Assembly: GCA_003439945.1 (NCBI GenBank)
Contig: QVRM01000434.1
Location: forward strand, 65,001-129,000
Direction of reading: 5' to 3'
Length of the DNA: 64,000 nucleotides
DNA from: Dermanyssus gallinae
Lineage: Eukaryota > Arthropoda > Arachnida > Mesostigmata > Dermanyssidae
Shown: piece after piece, positions 35,140-46,479 of the stretch
Numbering within the stretch: position 1 is the stretch's first letter
Layout: each line of letters starts with the position of its first letter
Made by a program: the position numbers and the translations under genes
The notes under the pieces: generated by a model
Told to the model about the DNA's origin: nothing
Seen by the model: only the letters and a program-made list of their open reading frames with translations
Database searches by the model: none

Positions 35140-35390
35140 CAAGAACAGGACAGCGATTTGCGATGAAAAGTATTGTCAGCAGCAGCAGCAACAGCATCTC
35201 AATAGTTAGACGCAAGCTATCATCGCAAAAGCTCCCGAACTGTAGCAGCCGTCCATCGAAACAACATCTGCATGAAGACATTCGTTGGCGACGATCTGCT
35301 GTCTCGCAAGTTGCTGAATTTCTCGTGGGATATTCTACCGCACCCACCTCATAGTGGTCGGCATCGTTGAGATTACCTCATCCATCTGTT
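35140..35390 (+). pseudogene. Possible mariner transposase relic
   Basis: One frame contains WDILPHPPHS and, after a stop, DYLIHLF. This echoes the W-x-LPHPPYSPDLAPSDYHLF end of some mariner transposases at roughly the right spacing. The rest is not alignable by eye. A (TA)n array follows at about 35393. Confidence 0.33.

Positions 35391-35392
<2 letters not shown>

Positions 35393-35426
<34 letters not shown>
35393..35426. repeat. (TA)n microsatellite
   Basis: About 16 TA units. Confidence 0.95.
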
Positions 35427-35430
<4 letters not shown>

Positions 35431-35748
35431 TGATCAGGTAGATGGGCCCGTGTCGTCTCTTTTCGGCCGAACCCATGCATTCGTGGGTCGGTTTTTGGCT
35501 GTCGTTTCTAACGCTGCGTGCGCGGTCCGTGAACGAGCAAGCAGCCATCAAGGGCGAGCGTCGCTTCAAGCCGCCTGTTTGTAATCAGCGCCGCCGGTTG
35601 CCCGATGCGATCCCTCCGACAGATGCGGCGACACAACGCAAGCTTCGCATCTACATACGACGTAGGGGTCTGGTCTGTAGGCTGACGGGTGTGGCGTCCT
35701 TGGCGGCCTTGAGCCGAACATCTTCCCCAGTCGGACATGGCGGTGTGG

Positions 35749-35890
35749 ACAGCAACAACCACAACAACAACAACAGCAACACCACCGCCAACAACAACAA
35801 CAACAACAAAAAAAACAACAGCAACACCACCGCCAACAACAACACAACAACAACAACAGCAACAAGCACAACAACAGCAGCAACAACGAC
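35749..35890. repeat. Imperfect (CAA)n block
   Basis: CAA/ACA triplets including the unit AACAGCAACACCACCGCCAA twice. A forward frame from 35442 runs into it and reads as poly-Asn/Thr. Coding status cannot be judged. Confidence 0.88.
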
Positions 35891-36582
35891 ACTAAACACC
35901 AATGACGACGGTGCCGACTCTGAATTACCTTGAAAAGCGACGCGGTATCCAGCGCTAGCTGGTTAGTACTTCGCTTGTTATTGTTACTATTTCCTATTAT
36001 TGGTGGTGGTGGTGGTGGTTAGTGGTGGTGTCACGAAACGGCAGTCCCATGCGGCTGCTGCTGCTGCGCCTACCGCTTTATGCGCGTCAGTGTATAGTAG
36101 AAGACTTTTTGCTTGAAGTGTTTCCACGATGAAACTGGATGAAACCAGTACATTCATCTACTCGTGATGAATAAACGAATGAATAATAAGCTCCCTGCTT
36201 GCTGCTGCTCTCTCTCTCTCCCTCTCTTGCCGTTGATATGGTCAACGTTCGCACAGGTGCCGCCTCCTTGAGGGCGGTTGGCTATCGTTGCTGATATCAT
36301 CGCTGTCATCATCGTGGCGATCGTCGCCGTCGGTGTTAGGTCGTGTGCCGAGGTGGTGTTAGTGGTGTTGTTTTTTTCGGTAGATCGTTTTCGGGTATTG
36401 TTGTTTGCCGTCGTGTCGGCATTGATCTAGCGGTGAAAACTCGTTAAAACTGGATGGATACACTTGCTGGCGTGCAGTCGGTGTCAGATCTTCGTATTTC
36501 TGCCATCGGGCTGGGCGACATTTTGGCCAGTGGGCCCGTCCCGGATAACATCCGGAGAAGGGCAGGAAATCAGAACAGACAC

Positions 36583-36718
36583 AACAACAGCAGCGGCAGC
36601 AGCATCAACAACAACAACAACGACAAAGACAACAACACGGCCAAAAATAGGCCACAGAAACAGCGGCGCCGACAACAACAACAACAACAGCAACAACAAC
36701 AAAAACCAGAAACAATAT
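36583..36718. repeat. CAA/CAG triplet block
   Basis: CAA and CAG triplets, ending in a glutamine-type run in one forward frame. That frame starts at an ATG at 36454 with about 45 non-repetitive codons but has no recognisable domain. Confidence 0.85.
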
Positions 36719-36880
36719 AAATCACATCAATGATTAAAGTCGTCCAAATTCAGGTTGGCCGAATTGAGCACACATCTCACGTTGTCTAGTACGTATCAGC
36801 TTTGACATCGTTTGTCGTGGTACAACTGTGTGGCGTCAGACTGCAACATTGTTATAAGTGATCTGCGGGTTTCCCTCTTT

Positions 36881-36991
36881 TAATATATATATATATATAT
36901 ACATGTATATATATTTATATATATATATATATACATGTATATATATTTATATATATATATATACATGTATATATATGTATATATATATATT
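36881..36991. repeat. Higher-order (TA)n repeat with CATG spacers
   Basis: TA runs interrupted at regular intervals by ATACATGTATATATATTTAT, three cycles. Confidence 0.93.
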
Positions 36992-38000
36992 CTGAGAGAC
37001 AGTGACCTTGCATCATCACCCTTTATTGAAACGTCTTTTACGCATTGGACGCAACGGTATCGCAGCGTTTTCGCTACGCGTGACAACCATCATGATTCGA
37101 TACGCTGTTCGCCTGCACCACGCGTACCAGCTACCCAGAGAATTGTGGCAATTTGAGTGGTTTTCGAGTAGCTGATTCACAGAATGGCTGCGCCACTCGT
37201 TGGATGTTTGTTGGCACAGTGGCATCAGTGGACACAAAAATGATAATTTCACCGTTTGGCGGTCTTCACGAAAATCGTATTTACACAAAAGGGAGAAGAG
37301 AAACAATCACAACGAGAGCAGCAACAGCAACAACAACATCGGCAACAAGCACGCGATATCAATAAAACAAAAATGATTTTGTTTTGATGTGTTTGCGTAA
37401 CGGGCGAAACAACGGTCCGCATCTTCTGCATCATACCCCCCGCTGTCTTCCCTGCAGCCCGAAGCACGCAGACTGTTGTATTCGAAAATGAAAAATCAAT
37501 AGCTGAAGAATGTACAGATAGAATATTAGAAGTGCCCTTAAGTTTGGATCTAACACCCGAGTCTAGAGTCCCAAGTCGAATGCTAAGGTTGTAATGACAA
37601 CGGGTGCAATGCGATACTCTGATTTGGAATCTTTATATCAATTCTGATTTTTAAAAAAATGCTGGCATTCCGTCCGGAGTGCTTACAGCAGCAAATGTTC
37701 TTTTTATCAGTAACACGAGATGTATGTATACATTTCAATGCACACTGCCACTTGGACGTATTATCTCTCAAAGGTGGTACTTGCGGGTCATTGTGAATGT
37801 TCAATAGCTAGTATGAATAGGAAATAGAGGCTAGACTATCGTGAACAAATGAATAACAAAGTAAATGCGATTTGTCAAGCAAGTTTGTATCGCTTTTGAT
37901 ATAATTTTAATTTTAAAAAAATTTTATACATATATTCGGTTTTCAGAAGTAATCGATTGACGATTATGTACAGATGTTACGGACAGCTCTAGTCGTTTGA
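36992..38000. other. No gene recognised
   Basis: Short frames near 37016-37467 on both strands have no domain. A short CAA block lies at about 37318-37340. Confidence 0.45.
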
Positions 38001-38004
38001 TGTG

Positions 38005-38138
38005 TCAATTTTCGATGCGTGTAACAGTCTTCATCTGCAGCAGCTCGTACTGTTTGCCCTCGAGGATGATTAAAGCAAAAGAGTACTCTGCCTCAGGACC
38101 ACTAGGACTGTAACAGTAAACAGTCACCCACTGACCTT
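38005..38138 (-). CDS. Candidate 3'-terminal coding exon, unrecognised
   Basis: The minus strand reads EGQWVTVYCYSPSGPEAEY, then SFALIILEGKQYELLQMK and TVTRIEN before a TGA at 38007-38005. The composition looks protein-like: alternating hydrophobic strands and no repeats. A possible acceptor ATTGCAG precedes 38138, giving a phase-1 start, but its pyrimidine tract is poor, and the frame is open about 30 bp further upstream to a TGA. It lies inside the second large intron of the PDZ gene and its phase does not fit exon b. It could be a nested gene, an alternative last exon or an old transposon fragment. I do not recognise the sequence. Confidence 0.25.
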
Positions 38139-38698
38139 CTGCAATTTTTGTGTCGACCAAAGTTCCAAATCAATGTTTGTTGCTGGCGGCATTTATTGGC
38201 TGGCGGCAATTTCTCTCTTGCACTTGCCTCGCGCTGTCCTTCCGATAGAACGAACATCTGCAGGTTTTTGTTTCACGTTCGTATCACAGCATTCGTTGTT
38301 CAACTGCACCACTGCAATTTCGGCGTTTTTCTCTGCCTTTGCTTAGAGTTTTGCCTCTAATTCGTAATCTGATGAATACTCCCTCAAGCCGACCATATGC
38401 CCTTCCGTCTGCGGAGGTGACTGACTTCGTGACCGATTGGCGCCGGATCTCCGTTACAAATTCGCCGATGGCCTACTATTTACCGCCACGTTTCCCGCGC
38501 AGTTCAGTGGCAATTGTATATTTGATTTCATTTTTATGTCATTTGTGGTCCTTGGTAGACAGCGAGGTTTGTTGACATACGTACGCATGTCTTAATACTT
38601 AATTGCAATAAAAAAAAGTCGGACATAACAAGCTTAATTCTGCTACCAACAGCGACGCATAACAATACGCGTATGAATGCATGTATGCATATGTCTGA

Positions 38699-38960
<262 letters not shown>

Positions 38961-38964
38961 CGTT

Positions 38965-39500
38965 AGTCTGAAACAGACATCCCAGTGTTTTCCAGCACAG
39001 TAGTATATGATCCGTCGTATGCCCCTGATGGATGCGTACGAACCGCTATGCGTAGCTGGCATTTTTTCTGCTTCGGTTTATGGATTGCTTTCGGTCTGTC
39101 GAAAGACACACCCGATTTCGAATGGGTCGCCTTGCGGTTTGATGTATCGATTTTTCAGCATATACCTGCCATGTTGAACGCCTGAAGTAATCGAATCAAC
39201 CATACTGCCCTACGGTCGCGGCCAATGAGGATGACGCAGTGTTTGCGATCATGCTATTAATACACGACAAATTTTAAAGATTTTACCCGATAACAAATTG
39301 CCGTTAATTGGAGCAACTTCAATTTGGAAAATGCATGTTAGGGCAAGATGGTAGGGGGGGGCTATGTACTGCATGCATAACTTGTGTTATTTGAATTAGG
39401 GCCTTCTACTACACACACGCCTCTAATTTACAAAATAGTGCCAAGTGAATTGCTTTCCAACGTCCGTGCTATGGAGCCCTAAGGCGCCTCACTCCATCAC
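38965..39500. other. No gene recognised
   Basis: Unique-looking sequence with one short forward frame (38985-39185) of no known type. Confidence 0.45.
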
Positions 39501-39504
39501 TTAC

Positions 39505-39539
39505 ATATATATATATATATATATATTTATTTATATATA

Positions 39540-39571
<32 letters not shown>
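39505..39571. repeat. (TA)n microsatellite
   Basis: TA with two ATTT interruptions, joined to a T18 tract. Confidence 0.95.
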
Positions 39572-39588
<17 letters not shown>

Positions 39589-39665
39589 GACTATCCTCTG
39601 TCCTCTACAGACTTGGCACTTAACCTGAGATATATCTTCAATGCACCGAGGACCGAGGAGCCTAA
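39572..39665 (-). mobile_element. SINE-2 3'-end fragment with A18 tail (copy 3)
   Basis: The plus strand shows T18 then GACTATCCTCTGTCCTC and ATCTTCAATGCACCGAGG. This matches the 3' part of the 22.8-kb copy (GACTATTGTCCGTCCTC and ATCTCCAATGCACCGA). The T run is the minus-strand poly(A) tail. Confidence 0.6.
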
Positions 39666-39718
39666 CTAATAGGTTCCCGTTGATGATCAACAAAATAGAG
39701 ATTAAATAAATACTTTAA

Positions 39719-40212
39719 AAAAAGAGAAGCGACGGAAAGAGGCCTGACGGTCTCACCCTTATCCCTTTTGAAAGGGGAAAGGCGCTTATTTGGGATGCTA
39801 CAGTCACCGACACGCTCGCCCCCTCGAACATGGAGGCCAGCGCATCAGCCGCTGGCTCCGCAGCACGCAAGGCTGAACGTCTAAAGACCAACAAATACGC
39901 CCAGCTCACCGACGAGTTCATTTTTGTGCCACTAGTATTGGAGACACTAGGGGGACCCGGCCCTGAGGCATGGTCACTTTTACAGAAGATTGGCAAACGG
40001 ATTGAACTCACGACGGGAGACAAAAGAGCTTTCGACTTTCTACTCCAGCGGCTATCTCTGGCGGTTCAGCGCGGCAATGCGGCAGCAATTATGGGCACAA
40101 TGAGGGGCTGCCTCGAGGATAAGCTCGATTGGTAGCACCCCTCACAAGCCCAAGGGTAGTTAGATATTCATATTCCACTGTAACTACAAAATGAAATAAA
40201 ACTTTAAAAAAA
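39719..40212 (+). mobile_element. RT-associated C-terminal domain of a non-LTR element (family W, copy 1)
   Basis: An open frame from 39719 to the stop at 40135 encodes about 138 residues with no start of its own. The order is KRPDGLTLIPF, LIWDATVTDTLAPS, an Ala-rich helix, KYAQL, FVPLVLETLGGPGPEAW, TGDKRAF and FLLQRLSLAVQRGNAA. From memory this is the C-terminal tail found on many metazoan non-LTR polymerases. The PDG...WDAT spacing recalls a PD-(D/E)xK nuclease core, which is inference. The 3' UTR ends ATAAAACTTTAAAAAAA before a (TA)n tract. The fragment is 5'-truncated and joined at 39690-39725 to another tail with the same ending. A second copy reaches the right edge of the window. Confidence 0.65.
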
Positions 40213-40891
40213 TGTATATATATATATATATATATATATGGTTTTGCTTTTTTGCTTTTTATATAATGTTTTTAAAATATTTATTCGAGCTCCATTTGAT
40301 TATCCACGGAACACTATTCGTAAGGCTCCTCGGCCTGAGGCCAGAGAGCTGTCGATCACGTCAATTTCAGTTTCTATATATATATATATATATATAGTGA
40401 GCAGGCCATTGAACAGCATCGAAATCCATACATTTAAACCCGGATTCGGCTCCAGCTTTTTTAAAATTGACTGCCATGATCTACAACTAGAAAAAGCGCC
40501 CACACATATCTACATTTTTGTCCTATTTATCATAATTGTAACCCAAATGTGCAAATGTTAAGAAATATCGCATCGAAAGGGTATGTTTCGCCGGGAACGA
40601 ACCGCGACTCCTATATGCCAGACACCATGATGATGACACGCGACTCGCCGCGACCAACCATGATATATATATATATATATGTGTACAAAGCAACCTTGAA
40701 TACTAATCAAATTACTGTTGTCCAGGCCCCAAGCACAAACAGTGTTCATATATCGTGATGATATCGATCATGTTGCTCCTCCATTATAATTCTCAACCTC
40801 TAGCTGTGGCTGAGTCATGCGTAATTCACGTGCTATCATTCATGCACTTCAGTTGAGTTTGGTTGTTTGACAAAACACTGTATAAAAAGTG

Positions 40892-40948
<57 letters not shown>
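40212..40948. repeat. Four (TA)n arrays
   Basis: TA runs at about 40212-40239, 40375-40396, 40661-40681 and 40899-40948. Between 40580 and 40660 the minus strand carries GGTTCGTTCCC, a B-box-like word without a convincing partner. Confidence 0.92.
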
Positions 40949-40951
<3 letters not shown>

Positions 40952-41009
40952 AGACAAACTATGCATACCTTGCCCACTTGGCAACGCAGTGCTGCAGCAA
41001 CAGCATCAA

Positions 41010-41045
41010 CACGACGACAGCAACAACAACAACAACAACAAGGAA
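41010..41045. repeat. (CAA)n microsatellite
   Basis: CAA run beside a CAG/CAT-rich patch. Confidence 0.92.
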
Positions 41046-41130
41046 ATAAAATTAAATTATTGCATTCGATTTGCCATCACCATGTATATCAATCAGCCTA
41101 TCTGATCGTATCGTTTTGCTGCTGATACTG

Positions 41131-41133
41131 TCG

Positions 41134-41180
<47 letters not shown>

Positions 41181-41251
41181 GACGTTGTTGTTGTTGTTGC
41201 TGTTGTTGTTGTTGTTGTTGTTGTTGACGTTGTTGCTGTTGTTGTTGTAAT
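41131..41251. repeat. Long near-perfect (GTT)n microsatellite
   Basis: About 40 GTT units with only two GAC interruptions. It is the purest triplet array here. Confidence 0.97.
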
Positions 41252-41254
41252 TTA

Positions 41255-41864
41255 GTTGTCGTCATCTAATCATCATAAAGCGCATCATCACCATCATCAT
41301 TTTGATTTTGTCACTTTGTTGCTATTATTGCTTTGGCTGCTCGTTTGTGCACGTACGGATTATTTCCCCCCAGCCGTCCGTTCGAAACCACGCAATTGGC
41401 GAACGGTCGGAAAGCCGCTCTCGGCAGAACAGACACTGCTGTCTGCCTGCGAGCGAGCTTGCCAGCTTGCCTTGCCGGCTCCCTGGTCATCAGTTTGGCG
41501 CGGACAGCGGACATTTCCGCTGACCTGATTAAATTGCGATACAATAATTCGTGTGGTTCACAGACGTACGTACGTACGTCCACACATGCATTCATACATT
41601 CATACAAACACACATACGCACGCTCGCACGCTCTATCTCTAGCTCTCTATCTCACACTGGCTGAGCACCACCGTAGTAGCTGTACACAGTCACAGTAGTA
41701 GAGGTGGTTGTACCAACGGGTCAGCTTAGCGGAGTCAAAATCTTCGTCAGTCGAAATACAGCAGAAGCAGTAGCAGAAGCGTACGACATATACATAGTCA
41801 GCAGACAGACAGACAGACATCAAGACAGACATTTATCGTCGTCGTTGACAAGCCGCGTCCGTTT
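41255..41864. other. No gene recognised; small tetranucleotide repeats
   Basis: Contains (ACGT)n near 41563-41580 and (ACAG)n near 41800-41818. Frames of 90-120 codons at 41256-41698 show no domain and overlap one another. Confidence 0.45.
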
Positions 41865-42165
41865 ATGTTGTTGCTGTTGCTGCTGCCGCTGTTGATGAAG
41901 GTAAAGTTGCGGTTTTGCGGTTTGCAGCCGATTCCGAATTCGGCGCACCCACGACGATCACCGGCCGTAGCCACGCAGGCCAACACTGTGATTATTGTTG
42001 TTGTTATTGTTGTTGTTGTTTTTGCTGCTGTTGTTGTTTTTGTTGTTGTTATTGTTGCTGGTGTTGTTGTTATTGCTGCTGCTGCTGCTGTTGTCGTCGC
42101 CGTCGTCGTTGTCGTTGTTGTTGTTGTTGTTGTTGCTATTGTTACGATTATCATTTTGATTATTG
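41865..42165. repeat. Imperfect (GTT/CTG/CGT)n block, 300 bp
   Basis: Largest triplet block in the window. All six frames are open over much of it, which shows they carry no coding information. Confidence 0.93.
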
Positions 42166-42169
42166 TTAT

Positions 42170-42617
42170 TATTGGTAACGATTAATAACGCTGTCTCAAA
42201 CGCGCCTCGCCATTTGCTGCGCGCATGTCTCGTTGTGTCATCCGCCCTGTGCATATATGAAAGATTGTTTGTATGTATGTATCTATACATATGCGTGCTT
42301 GCGTTTATGTGTTTATCTGTATCAGGCCGATAAATCTATCATCATTTCTCGACCGACCACATGCATGCGTCGCCGTCGATGCTGCTGCTGCTACTGCAGA
42401 ACGCCCTTGGCAAAGAAATAAAACGATTTTTTCTTGTTTTTTGATGTCTCCGCCTTGATGTCCTTCTTGTCTTGTGATATCTTGCTCAGCGTTGTTTCTC
42501 GAAATATTCGACTCACATACTCAATACACTAGCGAACATCTCGAACATTGCTCGCTGTTTGCCACAGTGGAGAAAAAGTTATAGTCGTAAACTGTACAGC
42601 TAAACGGATTCGAATTC

Positions 42618-42652
<35 letters not shown>

Positions 42653-43115
42653 ATTGGTAGCGACGTGTGTCGAAAAGTTAGACAAAAGCTACATTTCTTG
42701 TATGATTGTGGTGTTCTCTTTATCGTGAGCGGTGTCTGCTTCCGTGCACCCAAAACATCCTGCTACAGATACTGCCGCCGCCTTCTCCACACATAGAACA
42801 TACACAATACACAAAGATATACCGGCAGCCACGCCGCATTACTCGGCGTACGGGTGTACGGGTTCCTCTATAGGCTGCTTGCCCCCTCCGAGCGGCGGAA
42901 GTTGTTGGCCGCGAAGTATTACATTATGGTCTACTGGGAATAATATCTTCTTTGTTCTCACCTCAGAAGCCCCTGTATACACGTTTAAGTGCTGTCGTAC
43001 TTACGATCGTGATCCGCCTGCTGAGCTAAGTCCTCTATAAAAGGTCCGGTCGTGGCATCATAGGTCAGGCAATTCATTGTCAGTGAGTGTCGGGTTTTTA
43101 TGGAGCCTTAGCTCG
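42170..43115. other. No gene recognised
   Basis: Contains (TA)n at about 42618-42649. A TATAAAAGG word at 43035-43043 is the only promoter-like motif, and no transcript evidence supports it. Confidence 0.45.
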
Positions 43116-43137
43116 TTTCATATATATATATATATAC

Positions 43138-44175
43138 ACAGCACACGGCGGTCTGGACATCCCCTGCCTCCAAACATTCATTCCCAGAATCCGCCTTTCC
43201 CGCCTGACAGCACTACAACACTCCACGCACCTTGGGGTCCAATGGATGCTATCCACCGAGCACTTTAAAAAAGATCTTGCGAAAACAAGACTTCTTTGCG
43301 AGCGCTTGGGAACATCCATTGAGACCGCTACACAAGAGACCGATTACTGGTCTCAACAACTACACAACACGTTCGATGGGGCACATTTTAAAAAAGCACA
43401 CGAAACGCCCTTTGTACATTACTGGATTAAGGGTATGCCCTACCTATCTGGTAAGGAGTATTTAAACCTACTAAAGCTCAGGATCAACGCACTACCAACG
43501 CGTGCCAGATTGGCCAGGGGACGCCCGGGCTACAACAAACGTTGTAGGCACGGGTGTCATGCGCCTGAGACGTTGGCTCATGTCGCTCAGTGTGCGATAT
43601 AACACACAAACAAACCATAAAGAGACATGACGACGTCTGTGATCGCGTGGCGCGTCTTCTCCGCGAAAGGGGTCATGAGGTGGTTCGTGAGCGAGTATTC
43701 CGTCGACCGGGCGCACCGGGTCTAAAGCCCGACCTCGTAATAACAACACCTACCGAGGTCTGGGTTTTAGATGCCGAGGTTTGCGGCCCGAACCGGGACC
43801 TGGCAAAAGCACGGCAAGACAAGATCGCCAAATATGACGTCGAGTTCCTAAGAGCGGCGCTCCCCTACCCGCAAAAACCTCGCAGATTCGGATCCATCAC
43901 TATCTCTATGAGTAGTGTATGGGACTCCGGATCTGCGAGGACGCTCTTGGGGCTCGGCGTCACGAAGAGGAATCTTATGGATCTCACCGTTTTAACTTTG
44001 CAAGGAACCTTGAGGATATATCGCTCGCACCGGGTCCATAAGAGCGGGGGCTACCATCAAGCAAGGACACGGACAACTGACTCTTAACTTCACGTGACAC
44101 CTTTTTACCACCATTTTTATTAAGGCGAGCACTGCCGAGTGTGCAAACGTATTGTAAATGATTAATAAATCATCA
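43138..44175 (+). mobile_element. R2-type non-LTR element, 5'-truncated, with restriction-like endonuclease
   Basis: The fragment starts right after a (TA)n tract. Frame 1 (43138-43602) begins HGGLDIPCL and contains a post-RT region ending in the zinc motif CRHGCHAPETLAHVAQC (C-x3-C-x7-H-x3-C). A shift of one base near 43603 then brings in frame 2 to the stop at 44087. It reads THKQTIKRHDD, RERGHEVV, GLKPDLV, WVLDAEV and QDKIAKYD. KPD-x12-D followed by K-x3-Y is the R2-clade restriction-like endonuclease signature, and zinc motif then KPD is the R2 order. The RT domain is absent. The 3' UTR ends near 44175 (AATAAATCATCAC). No 28S rDNA is visible next to it, so this is a dispersed dead copy or a clade relative with another target. 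Confidence 0.78.
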
Positions 44176-44179
44176 CAAT

Positions 44180-46360
44180 ATTTTCTATATAAGCGCTTTT
44201 AAACGGTACAGCTCTTTCAAATACTCTATGTCATCGAGGATTGATTTCAGTGAGGTAAACAGCTGCTGTTGGCAGGCAGAACGTCAAACTATTAAAGACG
44301 GAACACCTCCCAGCCTGAATATAATTCGCACTGCTTTCAAGTCGGTATCACAAATTGGCGTTTGCCGAGGAGCGCTCATCCCAGGTAAAATGCAGAGTTT
44401 CGAAACTTTTTGGATATGTTGAGTGTTAGCCAGTTGTAGTCCGTGCACCAATTCGCTTGCAAGTTTCGTTCAGGAAGTGCTACAACAAAGTATCGCAACT
44501 GTTCGTCAAGCACTGAGCCTGAACCCAGTGCTCGTAGGTGCCAGCATGCGGGCGCTGGGGTAAGCTGAAGAAAGCCTCCATACTGCTCTGCTCTACCGTT
44601 TGGGGAAGTTCAGTCTGTACAGGACTACGACCCTTCGTAAGCAGACTGTCGCCAAAGAAAATATATCCAAAAAAATGGCTCTGATATATGCCTCCTTCCT
44701 TTCTCGTATGTACCATAATTCGTTTGATATGTTTAAAAAAACATGAATTTGTCCCTTTATTATACATATGAATGCTGATGTTGAGGACTTTGTTCTGCAC
44801 GGACGTTCGAGAGCAAACATTGCTCTTCGAATTCTTAGTGCTCTTCTGCTTTGGTCTTGCATGATCTTTTAAAATGATCGGTCTTGCTTTTCGGTGGCCC
44901 GCTCGCCGTTCTGGATTCAAACGCGACATTTGAAATCGATTCAAGACATCCCAACAAGCTTGGCGAATAATCTCCGATAAACCCCTGTTTATGCATATTT
45001 ATTCATATGAATGGGAATGCAATGGAATACTAGTAATGCATGATTAAGATGGAGACCATTTCAGAAAGACGATTTTGCAGATGGTTCCTAACTTACTAAT
45101 GAAGCTACGACTGGTCAATCTCCAATTCCGTATATATGCCAATGTAATTACGAAGGCACCATCTCCAGAATCGGTTTGGAGAAAACAATGAACTGCCGGT
45201 ATCTCTGAATATATCGTGTTTGTATCTACCAGAAGTTATCCGGGTTGTACAAACCGGAACGTCCTCCCCCCGTGTAGGCTCGCCTTTTAAGCTATCACTG
45301 TATATGCATGTGTGCTCCTGTATGCATTTTTAAGCCCAATTGGGTAACGTTGACTAGTAATAAGTAGAGTAATAATATTGATAACAATGCTTAAAGATTT
45401 TTCAAAACATTAGAAGCTAACTTATTTGCCTCATTTCGGTATTTTCCCGGGCTTCCGCAAAACTCCTGCTAAGAGCACCTCTTGGCATATTGTTTGCGGA
45501 AATATTTATCTGGAGAAATGGCATACGCTTCTAAAAAGTTATCTTACTGAATAATAAGACAACAACAACAACAATCGCGACGCTATAGACTCTAGACGAT
45601 AAATTATATCGCTTATACATCGCTATATATGTTCTCTTTACAAAGATGCAGTTTTGTCTTTAACATACATACATGAGAATATATATATATATATGTTTTT
45701 TTTTTTGCTAAGCTTTAATATAGCGCATATGTCATGTCACCGAAGTCCACTGAGTTTTGGCAAAGGTCACAGACCAGCTCTGCTATCCTCAACAAGAAAG
45801 AAACGACGTCTTTGAATGAATCGCATGATTTGATTATTTTTGTTTCCCTTTTGATAGTTTCTCCTGTTTCGGTTTTGTTTAAGTTAGTTTAGCCGCCACA
45901 TATGGACACAACAGCGGCTGTTTAATCTTTAATCTCGCTTTAACGATATATATTGCCTCTTACGGTGATGGCACTCCATGTATGCTAATTTCGGCTTACG
46001 TTAAGATCTTTGGACGTAATTCGTAATACTCAATCAAGTCAACAAGCATCTTAATTGCAATGCTTTGTCCCACAATTATGATTTACAATAACGGTAAGCT
46101 AGCTGAATACAAAGAGCAACAAAAGCGTCCACGCCATATCAAGTCGACCATATATATATATATATATAATAGAATATTTTTAAACGCTACATGCATAATG
46201 TGGTAAAGCGCCTGATTACTTTCTGACACCAAGAGGTGTCGCAGTCTGGCTACAGATACTGCCAAAGCGATTCTTGCTAAAATTTACAGGCTTGGTTAAG
46301 CATAGAAGTATATAGTTTTATGTACAAAATTAATTCTAGATGAAAAGCATGGAACAAACA
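44180..46360. other. Intronic DNA, no gene recognised
   Basis: A minus-strand frame at 44480-44944 (154 codons) has a basic N-terminal part that could be an old transposon remnant, but I cannot place it. A (TA)n run lies at about 46149-46168. Confidence 0.42.
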
Positions 46361-46366
46361 GCATAC

Positions 46367-46477
46367 ATCTTGATGAAGCTGAGCCAGTCTGAAAGGGTTG
46401 ATGGTGAAGACCTCTAGAACAAGATGAGTAGAACTCCTGATACTGGTTCGAATTTGATCTTCATGCTCAAAATTTAA
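46367..46477 (-). CDS. PDZ-gene exon b: second half of first PDZ domain
   Basis: A 111-nt, 37-codon exon, phase 0 at both ends, with acceptor TTTTTATTTCAG and donor GAT|GTATGC on the minus strand. It encodes LNFEHEDQIRTSIRSS then THLVLEVFTINPF and RLAQLHQD. Joined to exon a the reading is INRSL followed by LNFEHEDQIRTSIRSS: the loop after GDxIxxIN, helix alpha-B (EHEDQIRTSI) and the last strand (LVLEVF) of a PDZ domain. The domain is therefore complete across a 14-kb intron. Splice signals, phase and fold position all agree, although no protein search was run. Confidence 0.74.
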
Positions 46478-46479
46478 CT

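Noticed and set aside
35442..35933. 163-codon forward frame ending in Asn/Thr runs
   Set aside because: The first 100 codons show no domain, the reverse strand is equally open, and no splice sites were convincing; left as part of a repeat block.
41798..42290. Thr/Asn/Val-rich frames of over 100 codons on both strands
   Set aside because: Triplet-repeat translation; frames on opposite strands are open simultaneously, so openness carries no information.
43034..43082. TATAAAAGG plus TCAGTG as a core promoter
   Set aside because: Spacing is too long for a TATA-initiator pair and the only downstream ORF is a truncated retrotransposon.
44480..44944. 154-codon minus-strand frame, basic N-terminus
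   Set aside because: Vaguely LINE-ORF-like (HRKARPIIL) but no motif strong enough to name.
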